Part shown: one piece after another, positions 33,012 through 41,146 of the stretch
Position numbering within the stretch: the first letter of the stretch is position 1
How the letters are laid out: each line of letters starts with the position of its first letter
Assembly (NCBI RefSeq): GCF_052114085.1
Contig: NZ_JBFREB010000001.1
Span: 1,302,001-1,366,000, forward strand
Length of the DNA: 64,000 nt
Reading direction: 5' to 3'
From: Leifsonia sp052114085
Lineage (GTDB): Bacteria > Actinomycetota > Actinomycetes > Actinomycetales > Microbacteriaceae
Translations under genes and position numbers: made by a program
Notes under the pieces: generated by a model
Told to the model about the DNA's origin: nothing
Seen by the model: the letters and a program-made list of their open reading frames with translations, nothing else
The model's database searches: none

Positions 33012-34559
33012 TCAGGCGTCGCCGGCGTCCTCGGCCGCTTCCGCAGCCTCCTCCGGCTGGTGCACGGTGGCGCCGAACCGGGCCGTGTGGACGGGTCCCA
33101 GCGAGATGTGGACGGCCTGCTGGTCGGTGTAGAAGTCGATGGAGCGGTAGCCGCCCTCGTGTCCGAGCCCGGACGCCTTCACACCGCCGAACGGGGTGCG
33201 CAGGTCGCGGACGTTGTGCGAGTTGAGCCAGACCATTCCGGCCTCCACGTCGGCTGCGAACGTGTGCGCGCGCTCCAGGTCGCTGGTCCAGAGGTAGGCG
33301 GCGAGGCCGTAACGGACGCCGTTGGCGAGCTCCAGCGCCTCCTCGTCGGTGTCGAACGGGGTGATCGCGACGACCGGGCCGAAGATCTCCTCCTGGAAGA
33401 TCCGGGCATCCGGTGCGACGTCGGCGAACACCGTCGGGGCGACGTAGTTGCCGGTCTCGAGGCCCTTCGGGCGGCCGCCGCCGGCGAGCAGACGGCCTTC
33501 CTGCTTGCCGAGCTCGACGTAGCTCATGACCTTCTCGTAGTGCTCCGGGTGGACGAGCGCGCCGACCTCGGTCGCCGGGTCGTGCGGGTCGCCGACCACG
33601 ATGTTCTTCGCGCGCTCGGCGTACCGGGTGAGGAACTCCTCGTAGATCGGCCGCTCGACCAGGATGCGGGAGCCGGCGGTGCAACGCTCTCCGTTCAGCG
33701 AGAACACACCGAACAGGGTGGAGTCGATCGCGGCGTCGAGGTCGGCATCCGCGAAGACCACGGCCGGCGACTTGCCGCCGAGCTCCATGGAGAGCCCCTT
33801 CAGGAACGGCGCGGCGTTGGCGAAGATGAGCTGACCGGTGCGGCTCTCGCCCGTGAACGAGATGAGCGGGACGCCGGGATGCTTCACCAGCGCGTCCCCA
33901 GCCTCCTCGCCGAGGCCGTTGACCAGGTTGAAGACGCCGTCGGGCACGCCTGCCTCTCGGAAGATCGTCGCCCACAGCGAAGCCGACAGCGGTGTGAACT
34001 CGGCCGGCTTCAGCACCACCGTGTTGCCCGTCGCCAGAGCGGGGGCGAGCTTCCAGCTCTCCAGCATGAACGGCGTGTTCCACGGCGTGATCAGGCCGGC
34101 GACGCCGATCGGCTTGCGATTGACGTAGTTGAGCTGGCTTCCCGGCACCTTGTATGCGTCGTCCCTCTGCGCGACGATCAGGTCGGCGAAGAAGCGGAAG
34201 TTCTCGGCCGCGCGCTGCGCCTGCCCGAGCGCCTGCGTGATCGGCAGCCCGGTGTCGAAGGTCTCGAGTTCGGCGAGGCGCGCATCCTGTGCCTCGACCG
34301 CGTCCGCGATGCGGTTCAGCACCCGGGCGCGCTCGCGCGGCTTCATCCGCGGCCAGGGACCGTGCTTGAACGCGCGAGTCGCCGCCGCGACGGCGAGATC
34401 GATGTCCTCCTTCTGCCCGGCGGCCGCCTGCACGTACGTCTCGTTGGAGACCGGGTCGAGCACGTCGAAGGTCGTGCCGGAGACGCTGTCGACGAACTCG
34501 CCGTCGATGAAGTGCTGGATCTTCTGCGGAAGGTTCTCCGGGATGTGGTGCTGCGCCAT
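33012..34559 (-). CDS. hpaE: 5-carboxymethyl-2-hydroxymuconate semialdehyde dehydrogenase
   Basis: A 515-residue aldehyde dehydrogenase oxidising the ring-cleavage aldehyde made by HpaD. Catalytic residues are visible: Asn161 in TPWNTPFML, Glu259 in MELGGKSP, Cys293 in NGERCTAGSR. The start at ATG 34559 is supported by AGGAGG six bases upstream. The C-terminus is an Ala/Glu-rich tail. It lies between the GntR gene (25 bases upstream) and hpaD (36 bases downstream), so function follows from both family and context. Confidence 0.94.
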   Translation of the reverse strand: MAQHHIPENLPQKIQHFIDGEFVDSVSGTTFDVLDPVSNETYVQAAAGQKEDIDLAVAAATRAFKHGPWPRMKPRERARVLNRIADAVEAQDARLAELETFDTGLPITQALGQAQRAAENFRFFADLIVAQRDDAYKVPGSQLNYVNRKPIGVAGLITPWNTPFMLESWKLAPALATGNTVVLKPAEFTPLSASLWATIFREAGVPDGVFNLVNGLGEEAGDALVKHPGVPLISFTGESRTGQLIFANAAPFLKGLSMELGGKSPAVVFADADLDAAIDSTLFGVFSLNGERCTAGSRILVERPIYEEFLTRYAERAKNIVVGDPHDPATEVGALVHPEHYEKVMSYVELGKQEGRLLAGGGRPKGLETGNYVAPTVFADVAPDARIFQEEIFGPVVAITPFDTDEEALELANGVRYGLAAYLWTSDLERAHTFAADVEAGMVWLNSHNVRDLRTPFGGVKASGLGHEGGYRSIDFYTDQQAVHISLGPVHTARFGATVHQPEEAAEAAEDAGDA

Positions 34560-34584
34560 GCGCGGCCTCCTGTCGTTGGGTGGG

Positions 34585-35265
34585 TCAGTGCTGCTTGTGT
34601 TCGCTCTGGTAGGCGTGCAGCGAGTCCAGGGTCGCCAGCCGGTGGCGTCGAGCGGTGAGTTCGATCTCCAGTGCGTCAGCGTCCGATTCGATGAGGGTGA
34701 GGATCTGCTCGTGCTCGTCGACCGACTCGCGGGCACGTCCGGGCACGAAGCTGAAGGTGGAGTCGCGCAGCACCGTCAGGCGGTTCCAGCCCCGGTGCAC
34801 CAGGTCGAGGATGTGCGGGTTCGGGCACTCCTCGAACAGGATCGCGTGGAACTCCTGGTTGAGCTGCGTGAAGCGGTGCGGGATGAAGTCGTCGAGGCAC
34901 GCGATCATCTCGCGGTTGACGGCGCGGGCGCGCTCGATGTGGTCCGCGGTGAGCAGGGGCGCCGACAGCTGCGTCGCCGCGCCCTCCACGAGGGCGAGCG
35001 TCTCCATCGTGTAGGTGTACTCGGCCTCCTGCAGCAGGGCGACCTGGGCTCCGACGTTCTTCACGAACGTCACCAGCCCTTCGGCCTCCAGCCGTCGGAT
35101 GGCCTCGCGCACGGGGACGACGCTGATGTCGAGCTCGCCGGCGATCTGGCCGAGCACGAGCCGGAAGCCTGAGACGTACCGCCCGTCGTCGATCCGGGTG
35201 CGGATGAACTCGTAGGCGAGCTGCGACTTGCTCGGCGCCGCGGCCTTCAGCGCTGCGTCAACCAT
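34585..35265 (-). CDS. GntR family (FCD) regulator of the hpa cluster
   Basis: A 226-residue regulator: winged helix at about 12-75 (QLAYEFIRTRIDDGRY ... DISVVPVREAIRRLEAEGLV) and a C-terminal FCD domain with metal-binding type His residues (RFTQLNQEFHAILF ... VDEHEQILTLIES). FCD regulators sense carboxylic or aromatic acids. It starts at ATG 35265 and overlaps the upstream FAH/RraA gene by 19 bases, so it is embedded in the pathway operon. The repeated 12-bp ATCGTATATCAT site near three promoters is its likely operator. Confidence 0.9.
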   Translation of the reverse strand: MVDAALKAAAPSKSQLAYEFIRTRIDDGRYVSGFRLVLGQIAGELDISVVPVREAIRRLEAEGLVTFVKNVGAQVALLQEAEYTYTMETLALVEGAATQLSAPLLTADHIERARAVNREMIACLDDFIPHRFTQLNQEFHAILFEECPNPHILDLVHRGWNRLTVLRDSTFSFVPGRARESVDEHEQILTLIESDADALEIELTARRHRLATLDSLHAYQSEHKQH

Positions 35266-36680
35266 GCGCGATACCTCTCTTTCCAGTCGGCGTTCATCGG
35301 GAACAGTCCGTCCACGCGGGCGCCCTGCGACACCTGCTCGGCGATGAACTCCTCCTGGCGCTCCTGTTCGATGGCGTCGGCGACGACCTCGTCCACCAGC
35401 GGCGGCGGGATGACGAGCAGCCCGTCGGCATCTCCGACGATCACGTCCCCCGGCTGCACCGCGGCGCCGCCGCAGGCGATGGTCACGTCCGTGTCCCAGG
35501 GCACGTGCTTGCGGCCGAGGACGGCTGGGTGCGGGCCGTTGTGGTAGGTCGGGATGTCGAGCCCGGCGACCACCGCGAGGTCTCGCACGCCGCCGTCGGT
35601 GACGATCGCGGCCGCGCCGTTGACCTGCGCTCGGAGGGCGAGGACGTCGCCGACCGTGCCGCTGCCGCGCTCGCCCCGCGCTTCGATGACCAGCACTTCG
35701 CCGGCGCCGACGGAGTCGAAGGCGCGCTTCTGGGCGTTGTACCCGCCGCCGTGCGTGGCGAACAGGTCTTCGCGGTTCGGGATGTAACGGAGCGTTCGAG
35801 CCGTTCCGACGACGCGTCGGTCGGGCCGGGTGGAGGTGAGACCGTCGATGCTCACATTGTCGAGTCCGCGCTTGCGGAGCTGCGAGCTGAGGGTGGCAGT
35901 GGTGACGCTCGCGAGCTTGGCGCGCAGGTCGTCGGTCAGGACGAACGCCGGTTCGGGAGGCGTGTTCCACGCCTCCGCCCGCTGCAGGTCGTCGATGCTG
36001 GGCTTGGTGCCGAAGTCGCCGAAGGGGATGCTGCCCTCGGTGATGCGGGTGACGAGCCGGCCGGTGCTCGGCGCGCCCGGCACGCTCGGCGCATCCACCT
36101 CCACCTCCACCGTGTCGCCGGGAACGGTGACCGAGGAGCCGGCCGGTGTCCCGGTGAGGATGATGTCCCCGGGTTCAAGCGTCATCAGCTGCGACAGGTC
36201 GGCGACGAGCCGGCCGAAGGGGAAGAGGAGGTCGTGGGTGTTGCCCACCTGGACGAGCTCGCCGTTGAGCCAGGTGCGGACGCGCAGGGCGCCGGGGTCG
36301 AGGTCGGCCGCCGGTAGGACGACCGGCCCGAGCGGTGTGAAGCCGTCGCCGCCTTTCGAGCGGACGTTGGATCCCTTGTCGGCGGCCCGGAGATCGTACA
36401 GGCCGAAGTCGTTCGCGGCGGTCACGCCGGAAACGGCGGACCAGCCGTCCTCGGGAGACACCCGCCGCGTCGGCCGGCCGATGATCAGGGCGATTTCGGC
36501 TTCGAACGCGAGGAGCTCGGTTCCGGCCGGGCGCTCCAGCTCGCCGCCGGTGGCGGCGATCGACGACGACGGCTTGAAGAAGTACGACGGCTGAGCGGGA
36601 GTTCGGCCGCGTTGGGCAGCGCGAGACCCGTAGTTCAGGTGCACCGCGATGATCTTGCCGGGCCGGCTGATGTCAGTCAC
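35247..36680 (-). CDS. FAH-RraA fusion: HpaG-like decarboxylase/isomerase plus RraA-like domain
   Basis: A 477-residue two-domain protein. Residues 1 to about 240 are an FAH/HpaG-type domain (KIIAVHLNYGSRAAQRGR, metal Glu in FEAEIALIIG, VTAANDFGLYDLR, GDIILTGTPAGS), the family that decarboxylates and isomerises 5-oxopent-3-ene-tricarboxylate in the 4-hydroxyphenylacetate pathway. About 250-470 form an RraA / HMG-aldolase-like domain (ATLSSQLRKRG, GEVLVIEARGERG, AIVTDGGVRDLA, GDVIVGDADGLLVIP). RraA-like enzymes cleave or decarboxylate 4-hydroxy-2-oxo acids, so the fusion may join successive steps or back up HpaI. GTG 36680 has GAGGAG eight bases upstream. First gene of the operon to hpaD, with a regulator site 51 bases upstream. 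Confidence 0.88.
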   Translation of the reverse strand: MTDISRPGKIIAVHLNYGSRAAQRGRTPAQPSYFFKPSSSIAATGGELERPAGTELLAFEAEIALIIGRPTRRVSPEDGWSAVSGVTAANDFGLYDLRAADKGSNVRSKGGDGFTPLGPVVLPAADLDPGALRVRTWLNGELVQVGNTHDLLFPFGRLVADLSQLMTLEPGDIILTGTPAGSSVTVPGDTVEVEVDAPSVPGAPSTGRLVTRITEGSIPFGDFGTKPSIDDLQRAEAWNTPPEPAFVLTDDLRAKLASVTTATLSSQLRKRGLDNVSIDGLTSTRPDRRVVGTARTLRYIPNREDLFATHGGGYNAQKRAFDSVGAGEVLVIEARGERGSGTVGDVLALRAQVNGAAAIVTDGGVRDLAVVAGLDIPTYHNGPHPAVLGRKHVPWDTDVTIACGGAAVQPGDVIVGDADGLLVIPPPLVDEVVADAIEQERQEEFIAEQVSQGARVDGLFPMNADWKERYRAWLTQR

Positions 36681-36730
36681 GCGTGATGCTCCTCGTCGTC
36701 GGGGACAGGTCCCGAAGGTCCATATTTGAA

Positions 36731-36742
36731 ATCATATACGAT
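36731..36742. promoter_or_regulatory. Predicted GntR operator upstream of FAH-RraA operon
   Basis: ATCATATACGAT, an almost symmetric 12-mer, in the 83-base gap between hpaI and the fused gene. Read on the other strand it differs by one base from the sites at 38394 and 45310. Confidence 0.65.
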
Positions 36743-36763
36743 CCTGACATCGTCAGCAACGCG

Positions 36764-37576
36764 TCAGTAGCTCGCCGCTGCAGGCGCGTCGGGGGAGTCG
36801 CCGATGAAGCGGTCAGCAAGGGCTTCCGAGGCTCGGGCCAGCAGAGTCACGTCGGCTCCCACGAGCAGGTAGGAGGCCCCCGCGGCGGCGTAACGGTCGG
36901 CGGTGTCGGGGTCGAAGGCATTCACGCCGACGGGGGTGCCTGCGGCGAGCCCCGCCGCGATCACGCGCTCGACGGCAGCCACGACATCGGGGTGGTTCTG
37001 CTGTCCGAGCAGGCCCATCGAGGCAGCGAGGTCGGCGGGGCCGACGAGCAGCGCATCCACACCGTCGACCGCGGCGATGTCGGCCGCTGCGTTCAGCGCA
37101 TCCACCGTCTCGATCTGCACGGTCAACGAGACCAATTCGCCGGCGCGCGCCAGGTAATCCGGGATGCGGCTCCAGCGCGACGAGCGAGCCAGAGCGCTGC
37201 CGACCCCGCGAACGCCCTGCGGCGGATACCGGACCGCGCGGACCATCGCCTCCGCCTGCGCCACGCTGTCGACCATGGGAACGAGGATGTTCTGCGCGCC
37301 CAGGTCGAGCAACTGCTTGAGCACCACGGTGTCGCCGTACGGCGCCCGGACGATCGGCACCACAGGATAGGGCGCGACGGCCTGCAACTGGGCGAGAATC
37401 GACTCCAGTCCGACCGGGGAGTGCTCGCCGTCGATCAGCACGATGTCGAGGCCGCTGCCCGCGCAGATCTCCGCGACGAGTGGACTGCCGCCGCACGACC
37501 ACATCCCGAACAGCGTGCGCTCGGCGGAACGCAACCGATCGGCGAACGTCGGTGCGGGTTCTAGGCGAATCGGCAT
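36764..37576 (-). CDS. hpaI: 4-hydroxy-2-oxoheptanedioate aldolase
   Basis: A 270-residue HpcH/HpaI class II aldolase cleaving the C7 hydroxy-keto-diacid into pyruvate and succinate semialdehyde. Typical blocks: FGMWSCGGSPLVAEICAGSG, DIVLIDGEHSPVGLES, NILVPMVDSVAQAEAMVRA, RYPPQGVRGVG, QIETVDALN and DALLVGPADLAASMG. ATG 37576 lies inside the end of hpaH (16-base overlap), so the two are translationally coupled. Confidence 0.93.
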   Translation of the reverse strand: MPIRLEPAPTFADRLRSAERTLFGMWSCGGSPLVAEICAGSGLDIVLIDGEHSPVGLESILAQLQAVAPYPVVPIVRAPYGDTVVLKQLLDLGAQNILVPMVDSVAQAEAMVRAVRYPPQGVRGVGSALARSSRWSRIPDYLARAGELVSLTVQIETVDALNAAADIAAVDGVDALLVGPADLAASMGLLGQQNHPDVVAAVERVIAAGLAAGTPVGVNAFDPDTADRYAAAGASYLLVGADVTLLARASEALADRFIGDSPDAPAAASY

Positions 37577-38346
37577 GTCACGGCCCCCAGGGTTCCATAG
37601 TCGGCGTGGACGGTGTCGCCGCGCTCCACCCACATCGGACGGGTGAACGAGCCGGCGAGGACGATGTCCCCTGCCTCCAGGCGCGTTCCGTGCTGGGCCA
37701 GCTTGTTGGCGAGCCAGGCGACACCGTTCGCCGGATGGTCGAGTACGGCAGCGGCGACGCCGGACTCCTCGATGGTCTCGTTGCGGTACAGCAGGGCAGC
37801 GACCCAGCGGAGGTCCACCGCGTCCACCGCGACGGGCCGCCCTCCGACGACCATTCCGCCCATCGCGGCGTTGTCGGAGATCGTGTCGACGATGGTGCGG
37901 CCCGGCATCTCTATGCGGGAGGAGAGGATCTCCAGCGCGGGCACCACGTACTTCGTCGCGTCGAGGACGTCGTAGAGCGTGACGTTCGGTCCCTCGAGCG
38001 GGGAGCGCAGCACGAACGCCAGCTCGACCTCGATCCGCACGTTCGAGAATTGCTCGAACGGGATGACGGATCCCGTCTCATAGACCATGTCGGCGAAGAT
38101 CGCGCCGTAGTCGGGCTCGGTGATCCCCGTCGCCTGCTGCATCACCTTCGAGGTGAGGCCGATCTTCCGTCCGACGAGCCGGCGTCCGTCTGCGAGCCCA
38201 CGCTCGACCCATACCTTCTGGACGGCGTAGGAATCCTCCACCGTCATCTCCGGGTGGCGGGAGGTCAGCAGCGGGACCGTCGTGCGGTCGCGCTCGGCCG
38301 CCGCCAGCTCGTCCGCGATCTCCTGGATGGTCGGGGTGTCGAGCAC
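37561..38346 (-). CDS. hpaH: 2-oxo-hept-3-ene-1,7-dioate hydratase
   Basis: A 261-residue member of the hydratase/decarboxylase (MhpD/HpaH) family adding water to the unsaturated diacid before aldol cleavage. Blocks: VGRKIGLTSKVMQQATGI, YGAIFADMVYE, RIEVELAFVL (metal ligands Glu), VPALEILSSRIE, DNAAMGGMVVGG, GVAWLANKLAQHG and GDIVLAGSFTRP. GTG 38346 is preceded by GGGAG at eight bases; an ATG far upstream would run through the promoter. First gene of the hpaH-hpaI unit, with a predicted regulator site at 38394-38405. Confidence 0.92.
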   Translation of the reverse strand: MLDTPTIQEIADELAAAERDRTTVPLLTSRHPEMTVEDSYAVQKVWVERGLADGRRLVGRKIGLTSKVMQQATGITEPDYGAIFADMVYETGSVIPFEQFSNVRIEVELAFVLRSPLEGPNVTLYDVLDATKYVVPALEILSSRIEMPGRTIVDTISDNAAMGGMVVGGRPVAVDAVDLRWVAALLYRNETIEESGVAAAVLDHPANGVAWLANKLAQHGTRLEAGDIVLAGSFTRPMWVERGDTVHADYGTLGAVTCRFA

Positions 38347-38393
38347 AGATGGCTCCCTTCGACGTCGGAGGAGGGGCGATGGCCCCGGGATGG

Positions 38394-38405
38394 ATCGTAT
38401 ATCAT
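38394..38405. promoter_or_regulatory. Predicted GntR operator upstream of hpaH
   Basis: ATCGTATATCAT, 48 bases before the hpaH start, flanked by GG and CC. Identical to the site before the MHS transporter at 45310-45321. Confidence 0.7.
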
Positions 38406-38445
38406 CCCTGCGCTCGAGGCCATGCCCCTCGCTGAGCATCGGCCC

Positions 38446-39870
38446 TCAGCCCGCCACGACCAGCTCGTCGTCTCCGGCCTGCTCCGCCGCGGCGACCGCT
38501 TCGGCCGACGGCGCCGCCGCGAGGGTCTGCTTCGACATCCGGAACAGTGCGGCGCCGAGAGCGAAGCAGAGCAGTTCGGTCACCGTCATCGACCAGATGA
38601 CGCCGGTCATCCCGAACAGCGCGTTGGCGATCAGCACGATCGGGATGAACAGCACGCCCTGCGCCAGGGACATGATCGTTGCGTTGCGCATCTGCTCGGT
38701 CGCCTGGAACACGGCGATGATCAGACCCGTGAAGCCGTTGAACAGGGTGGAGACGAGCATCGCGGTGAGGATGAGCGTGCCGTCGGCGATCACGGACGGG
38801 TCGGCGCTGAACAGTGCGAACACCTGGTCCCGGAAGGCGAAGACCACACCCGAGAACAGCAGTGTGATGCCCGCGATCGCCACCGCGCTGCCAGTGATGG
38901 CCTTCCGCAGGCGGGCCGGGTTGCGGGCGCCGTGGGCGTAGGCGAGCAGCGGGATGACGCCCATGAAGACGCCCATGCAGATCATCTCAGGGAGCTGCGA
39001 GATGCGCAGGGCGACACCCATCGCCGCGAGGAGGGATGCGCCGTAGCCGATGGCGATCCAGTTCATGACGAGGGTGGTCACGATGAGGAAGGACGACATG
39101 AGCAGCTCGGAGACGCCGACACCGAACACCGTCTTCAGCATCCCGACGTCCGCCCGGAAATGGCGTAGCGCCAGCGACACGGTCGAGCTCTTCGTGCTGA
39201 GCCACCAGATGTAGTAGCCGACGGTCACCGCATTCGACAGCCCCAGCGCGATGCCGGCGCCGAGAACGCCCCAGCCGAGCACGAGGATGAACAGCACATC
39301 GAACATGAGGTTGGCGACGGTGGAGGCGATCAATCCCGTCATGGATGCGACGGCGGCGCCCTCCGCGCGGACGAGCTGCTCGAGGGCGAAGGCCGCGACG
39401 TAGATCGGAGTGAAGGCGCACATCGCGCCGATGTACAGCGCGGTCGGTGCGAGGGAGGCGCCGCTCGCGCCGACGACGACCGCCAGCGGGGTGGCGAAGA
39501 CGACGCCGAGCACCCCGATGACGACGCCCGTGGCGAGCGAGCCCCAGAGGGTGAACGACGAGACCTGCTTGATCCGCTCGCCGGAGGCGGTGAGATCGGC
39601 GCCCGGCTCGTCCTGCGAGCCGAGGAGGCGTGAGACGTACGTGCCTCCGCCGACCCCGAATACTCCGCCGATCGCCATGAGTAGGGCGAAGACCGGAAGC
39701 GAGAAGGTGAGGGCTGCGAGCAGCGGGGTGGAGTGCAGCGAGCCGACGAAGCCCGCGTTGATGATGTTGTAGACGGCTCCGATGGAGAAGCCGGCGATCA
39801 TCGGCACGCACAGGTGCACCAGCGAGCGCCAGATGGGCGCAGAGGACAGATAGTGGCGGTTGGAAGACAT
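38446..39870 (-). CDS. MATE family efflux transporter
   Basis: A 474-residue polytopic protein with about 12 helices in two homologous halves, N-half beginning IWRSLVHLCVPMIAGFSIGAVYNIINAGFVG in several pieces, and the C-half MGVALRISQLPEMICMGVFMG. MATE proteins expel cationic drugs by sodium or proton exchange. It follows the MarR gene by 60 bases on the same strand and is likely repressed by it. Confidence 0.92.
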   Translation of the reverse strand: MSSNRHYLSSAPIWRSLVHLCVPMIAGFSIGAVYNIINAGFVGSLHSTPLLAALTFSLPVFALLMAIGGVFGVGGGTYVSRLLGSQDEPGADLTASGERIKQVSSFTLWGSLATGVVIGVLGVVFATPLAVVVGASGASLAPTALYIGAMCAFTPIYVAAFALEQLVRAEGAAVASMTGLIASTVANLMFDVLFILVLGWGVLGAGIALGLSNAVTVGYYIWWLSTKSSTVSLALRHFRADVGMLKTVFGVGVSELLMSSFLIVTTLVMNWIAIGYGASLLAAMGVALRISQLPEMICMGVFMGVIPLLAYAHGARNPARLRKAITGSAVAIAGITLLFSGVVFAFRDQVFALFSADPSVIADGTLILTAMLVSTLFNGFTGLIIAVFQATEQMRNATIMSLAQGVLFIPIVLIANALFGMTGVIWSMTVTELLCFALGAALFRMSKQTLAAAPSAEAVAAAEQAGDDELVVAG

Positions 39871-39930
39871 GACGGTACCTCCGTTACGGGAACGGCTTTC
39901 TGAAGAGAGGGAGTGTGGGGGAGCTGCGCC

Positions 39931-40404
39931 TCAGCGGCGCGGACGGCCGCCCAGACCGGATGGCCGGATCTCGGCCGCTGGACCGGCGGCGACGACGCGT
40001 TCGAGCAGGGCGATCAGCTGATCCTGCTCGGCGGTGTCGAGGGTCGCGAACAGCTTGCGCTGCTCCGCGTTCATCGACTCGTCGAATCCGGCGACGACCC
40101 GGGCGCCCTCCGCGGTGACGCGGACGAGCTTCACGCGCGCATCGCCCGGGGACGACGTGCGGGTGACGTAGCCTCGCTCCTCCAGCCCCTGCAGAAGGCT
40201 GGTGACGCTGGCGGGCGTGGTTCCTGACATCTCGGCGAGTTCGCGCGCGATCACGTCGCGATCCCGGTTCTGTTCGAGGTATCCGAGAGTGAAGGCCTGC
40301 TGGCGGGTGAGCCCGCTGTCGCGGACCCACACCTCGGCGGCCGCACGCCCCGCGAAGGCTACCGTCCGGACGAGCTCGCTGAGGCGCTCGGTTCTCGATG
40401 TCAT
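39931..40404 (-). CDS. MarR family transcriptional regulator
   Basis: A 157-residue winged-helix regulator: SGLTRQQAFTLGYLEQN, ELAEMSGTTPASVTSLLQGLEERGYVTR, wing SSPGDARVKLVRVTAEG. ATG 40404 is seven bases after TAGAGT (minus strand 40417-40412), leaderless, and the -10 box lies in one of two tandem palindromes. It is therefore likely autoregulated together with the MATE gene downstream. Confidence 0.92.
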   Translation of the reverse strand: MTSRTERLSELVRTVAFAGRAAAEVWVRDSGLTRQQAFTLGYLEQNRDRDVIARELAEMSGTTPASVTSLLQGLEERGYVTRTSSPGDARVKLVRVTAEGARVVAGFDESMNAEQRKLFATLDTAEQDQLIALLERVVAAGPAAEIRPSGLGGRPRR

Positions 40405-40435
40405 AGTTAGAACTCTAATAGTTAGAAATCTAACT
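40405..40435. promoter_or_regulatory. Tandem MarR operators
   Basis: TTAGA-AC-TCTAA (40407-40418) and AGTTAGA-AA-TCTAACT (40420-40435, perfect 7-bp arms). They cover the -10 region of the marR-MATE promoter. Confidence 0.75.
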
Positions 40436-40475
40436 GTCAATGTCGTGCTACCGTGTGCCTACGTAGACTCAAGGG

Positions 40476-40730
40476 GTGGTTGTGGCAATTACGACAGCAC
40501 GCGCATTCAATCAGGACGTGTCGGCGGCGAAGCGAAGCGCATCCACAGAGCCGCTCATCATCACCGATCGTGGCGAGCCCGCGTACGTCCTCCTCACGTA
40601 TGCCGATTTCGAACGGTTGTCCGGGCGCCAGAAGAGCATCGTCGATCTGCTGCGGCAGGACGATCCCGAGAGCGACTTCGATTTCGAGTTCCCGCGAGCG
40701 ACCTTCACGCTTCGGGAGATCGAACTGTGA
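40476..40730 (+). CDS. Phd/YefM-type antitoxin
   Basis: An 84-residue antitoxin: ITTARAFNQDVSAAKRSA (DNA-binding Phd/YefM N-terminus), LIITDRGEPAYVLLTYADFERL, and an acidic toxin-binding tail DDPESDFDFEFP. GTG 40476 is six bases after TAGACT (40464-40469), so a leaderless start is likely; GTG 40482 is an alternative with AAGGGG upstream. Its stop overlaps the toxin start (GTGA), normal for type II pairs where the antitoxin comes first. Confidence 0.9.
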   Translation: MVVAITTARAFNQDVSAAKRSASTEPLIITDRGEPAYVLLTYADFERLSGRQKSIVDLLRQDDPESDFDFEFPRATFTLREIEL

Positions 40731-41146
40731 AGTGGATCCTGGACACCATGGTGCTGTCGGCCGCGAGGCGTCCTGAGCGGTCGGACCCCCGTGTGGTGCG
40801 TTGGCTCGAAGCGCAGAACGTTTACTCGCTGCACATCTCCGCGATGACCGTGTTCGAGATCGAACTCGGTGCCGTCCGCAAGGAGAGGACGGATCCGATC
40901 CAAGGTGCGCGCCTGCGGCAGTGGGTGGACGAGGTGGTCGATCACTTCGCCGATCGCGTCCTTCCGGTCGACCACGAGGTCGCATCGGTCGCGGCGGGGT
41001 ACCACGTGCCTGACCCGCGTTCCGACTTCGACGCGTTCATCGCCGCGACGGCGGAAGTGGCCGGTCTGGGCGTCGTCACGCGCAATGCGCGCGACTTCAA
41101 GACCTTCGGCGTCCCGCTCTTCAACCCCTGGGAGTCGTCGGCGTAA
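40727..41146 (+). CDS. vapC: VapC-type PIN domain toxin
   Basis: A 139-residue PIN ribonuclease. Acidic active-site residues are present: Asp6 (KWILDTMVLS), Glu44 (MTVFEIELGA), Asp100/Asp102 (RSDFDAFIAATA), and the TRNARDF motif. It should cleave RNA when freed from the antitoxin. GTG 40727 overlaps the antitoxin stop. Pair with a Phd-type antitoxin is common (FitAB-like). The active site looks intact. Confidence 0.92.
   Translation: MKWILDTMVLSAARRPERSDPRVVRWLEAQNVYSLHISAMTVFEIELGAVRKERTDPIQGARLRQWVDEVVDHFADRVLPVDHEVASVAAGYHVPDPRSDFDAFIAATAEVAGLGVVTRNARDFKTFGVPLFNPWESSA

Noticed and set aside
32052..34658. Plus-strand frame of about 868 codons opposite hpaD and hpaE
   Set aside because: The minus strand encodes two enzymes with all catalytic residues; the plus frame has shadow composition.
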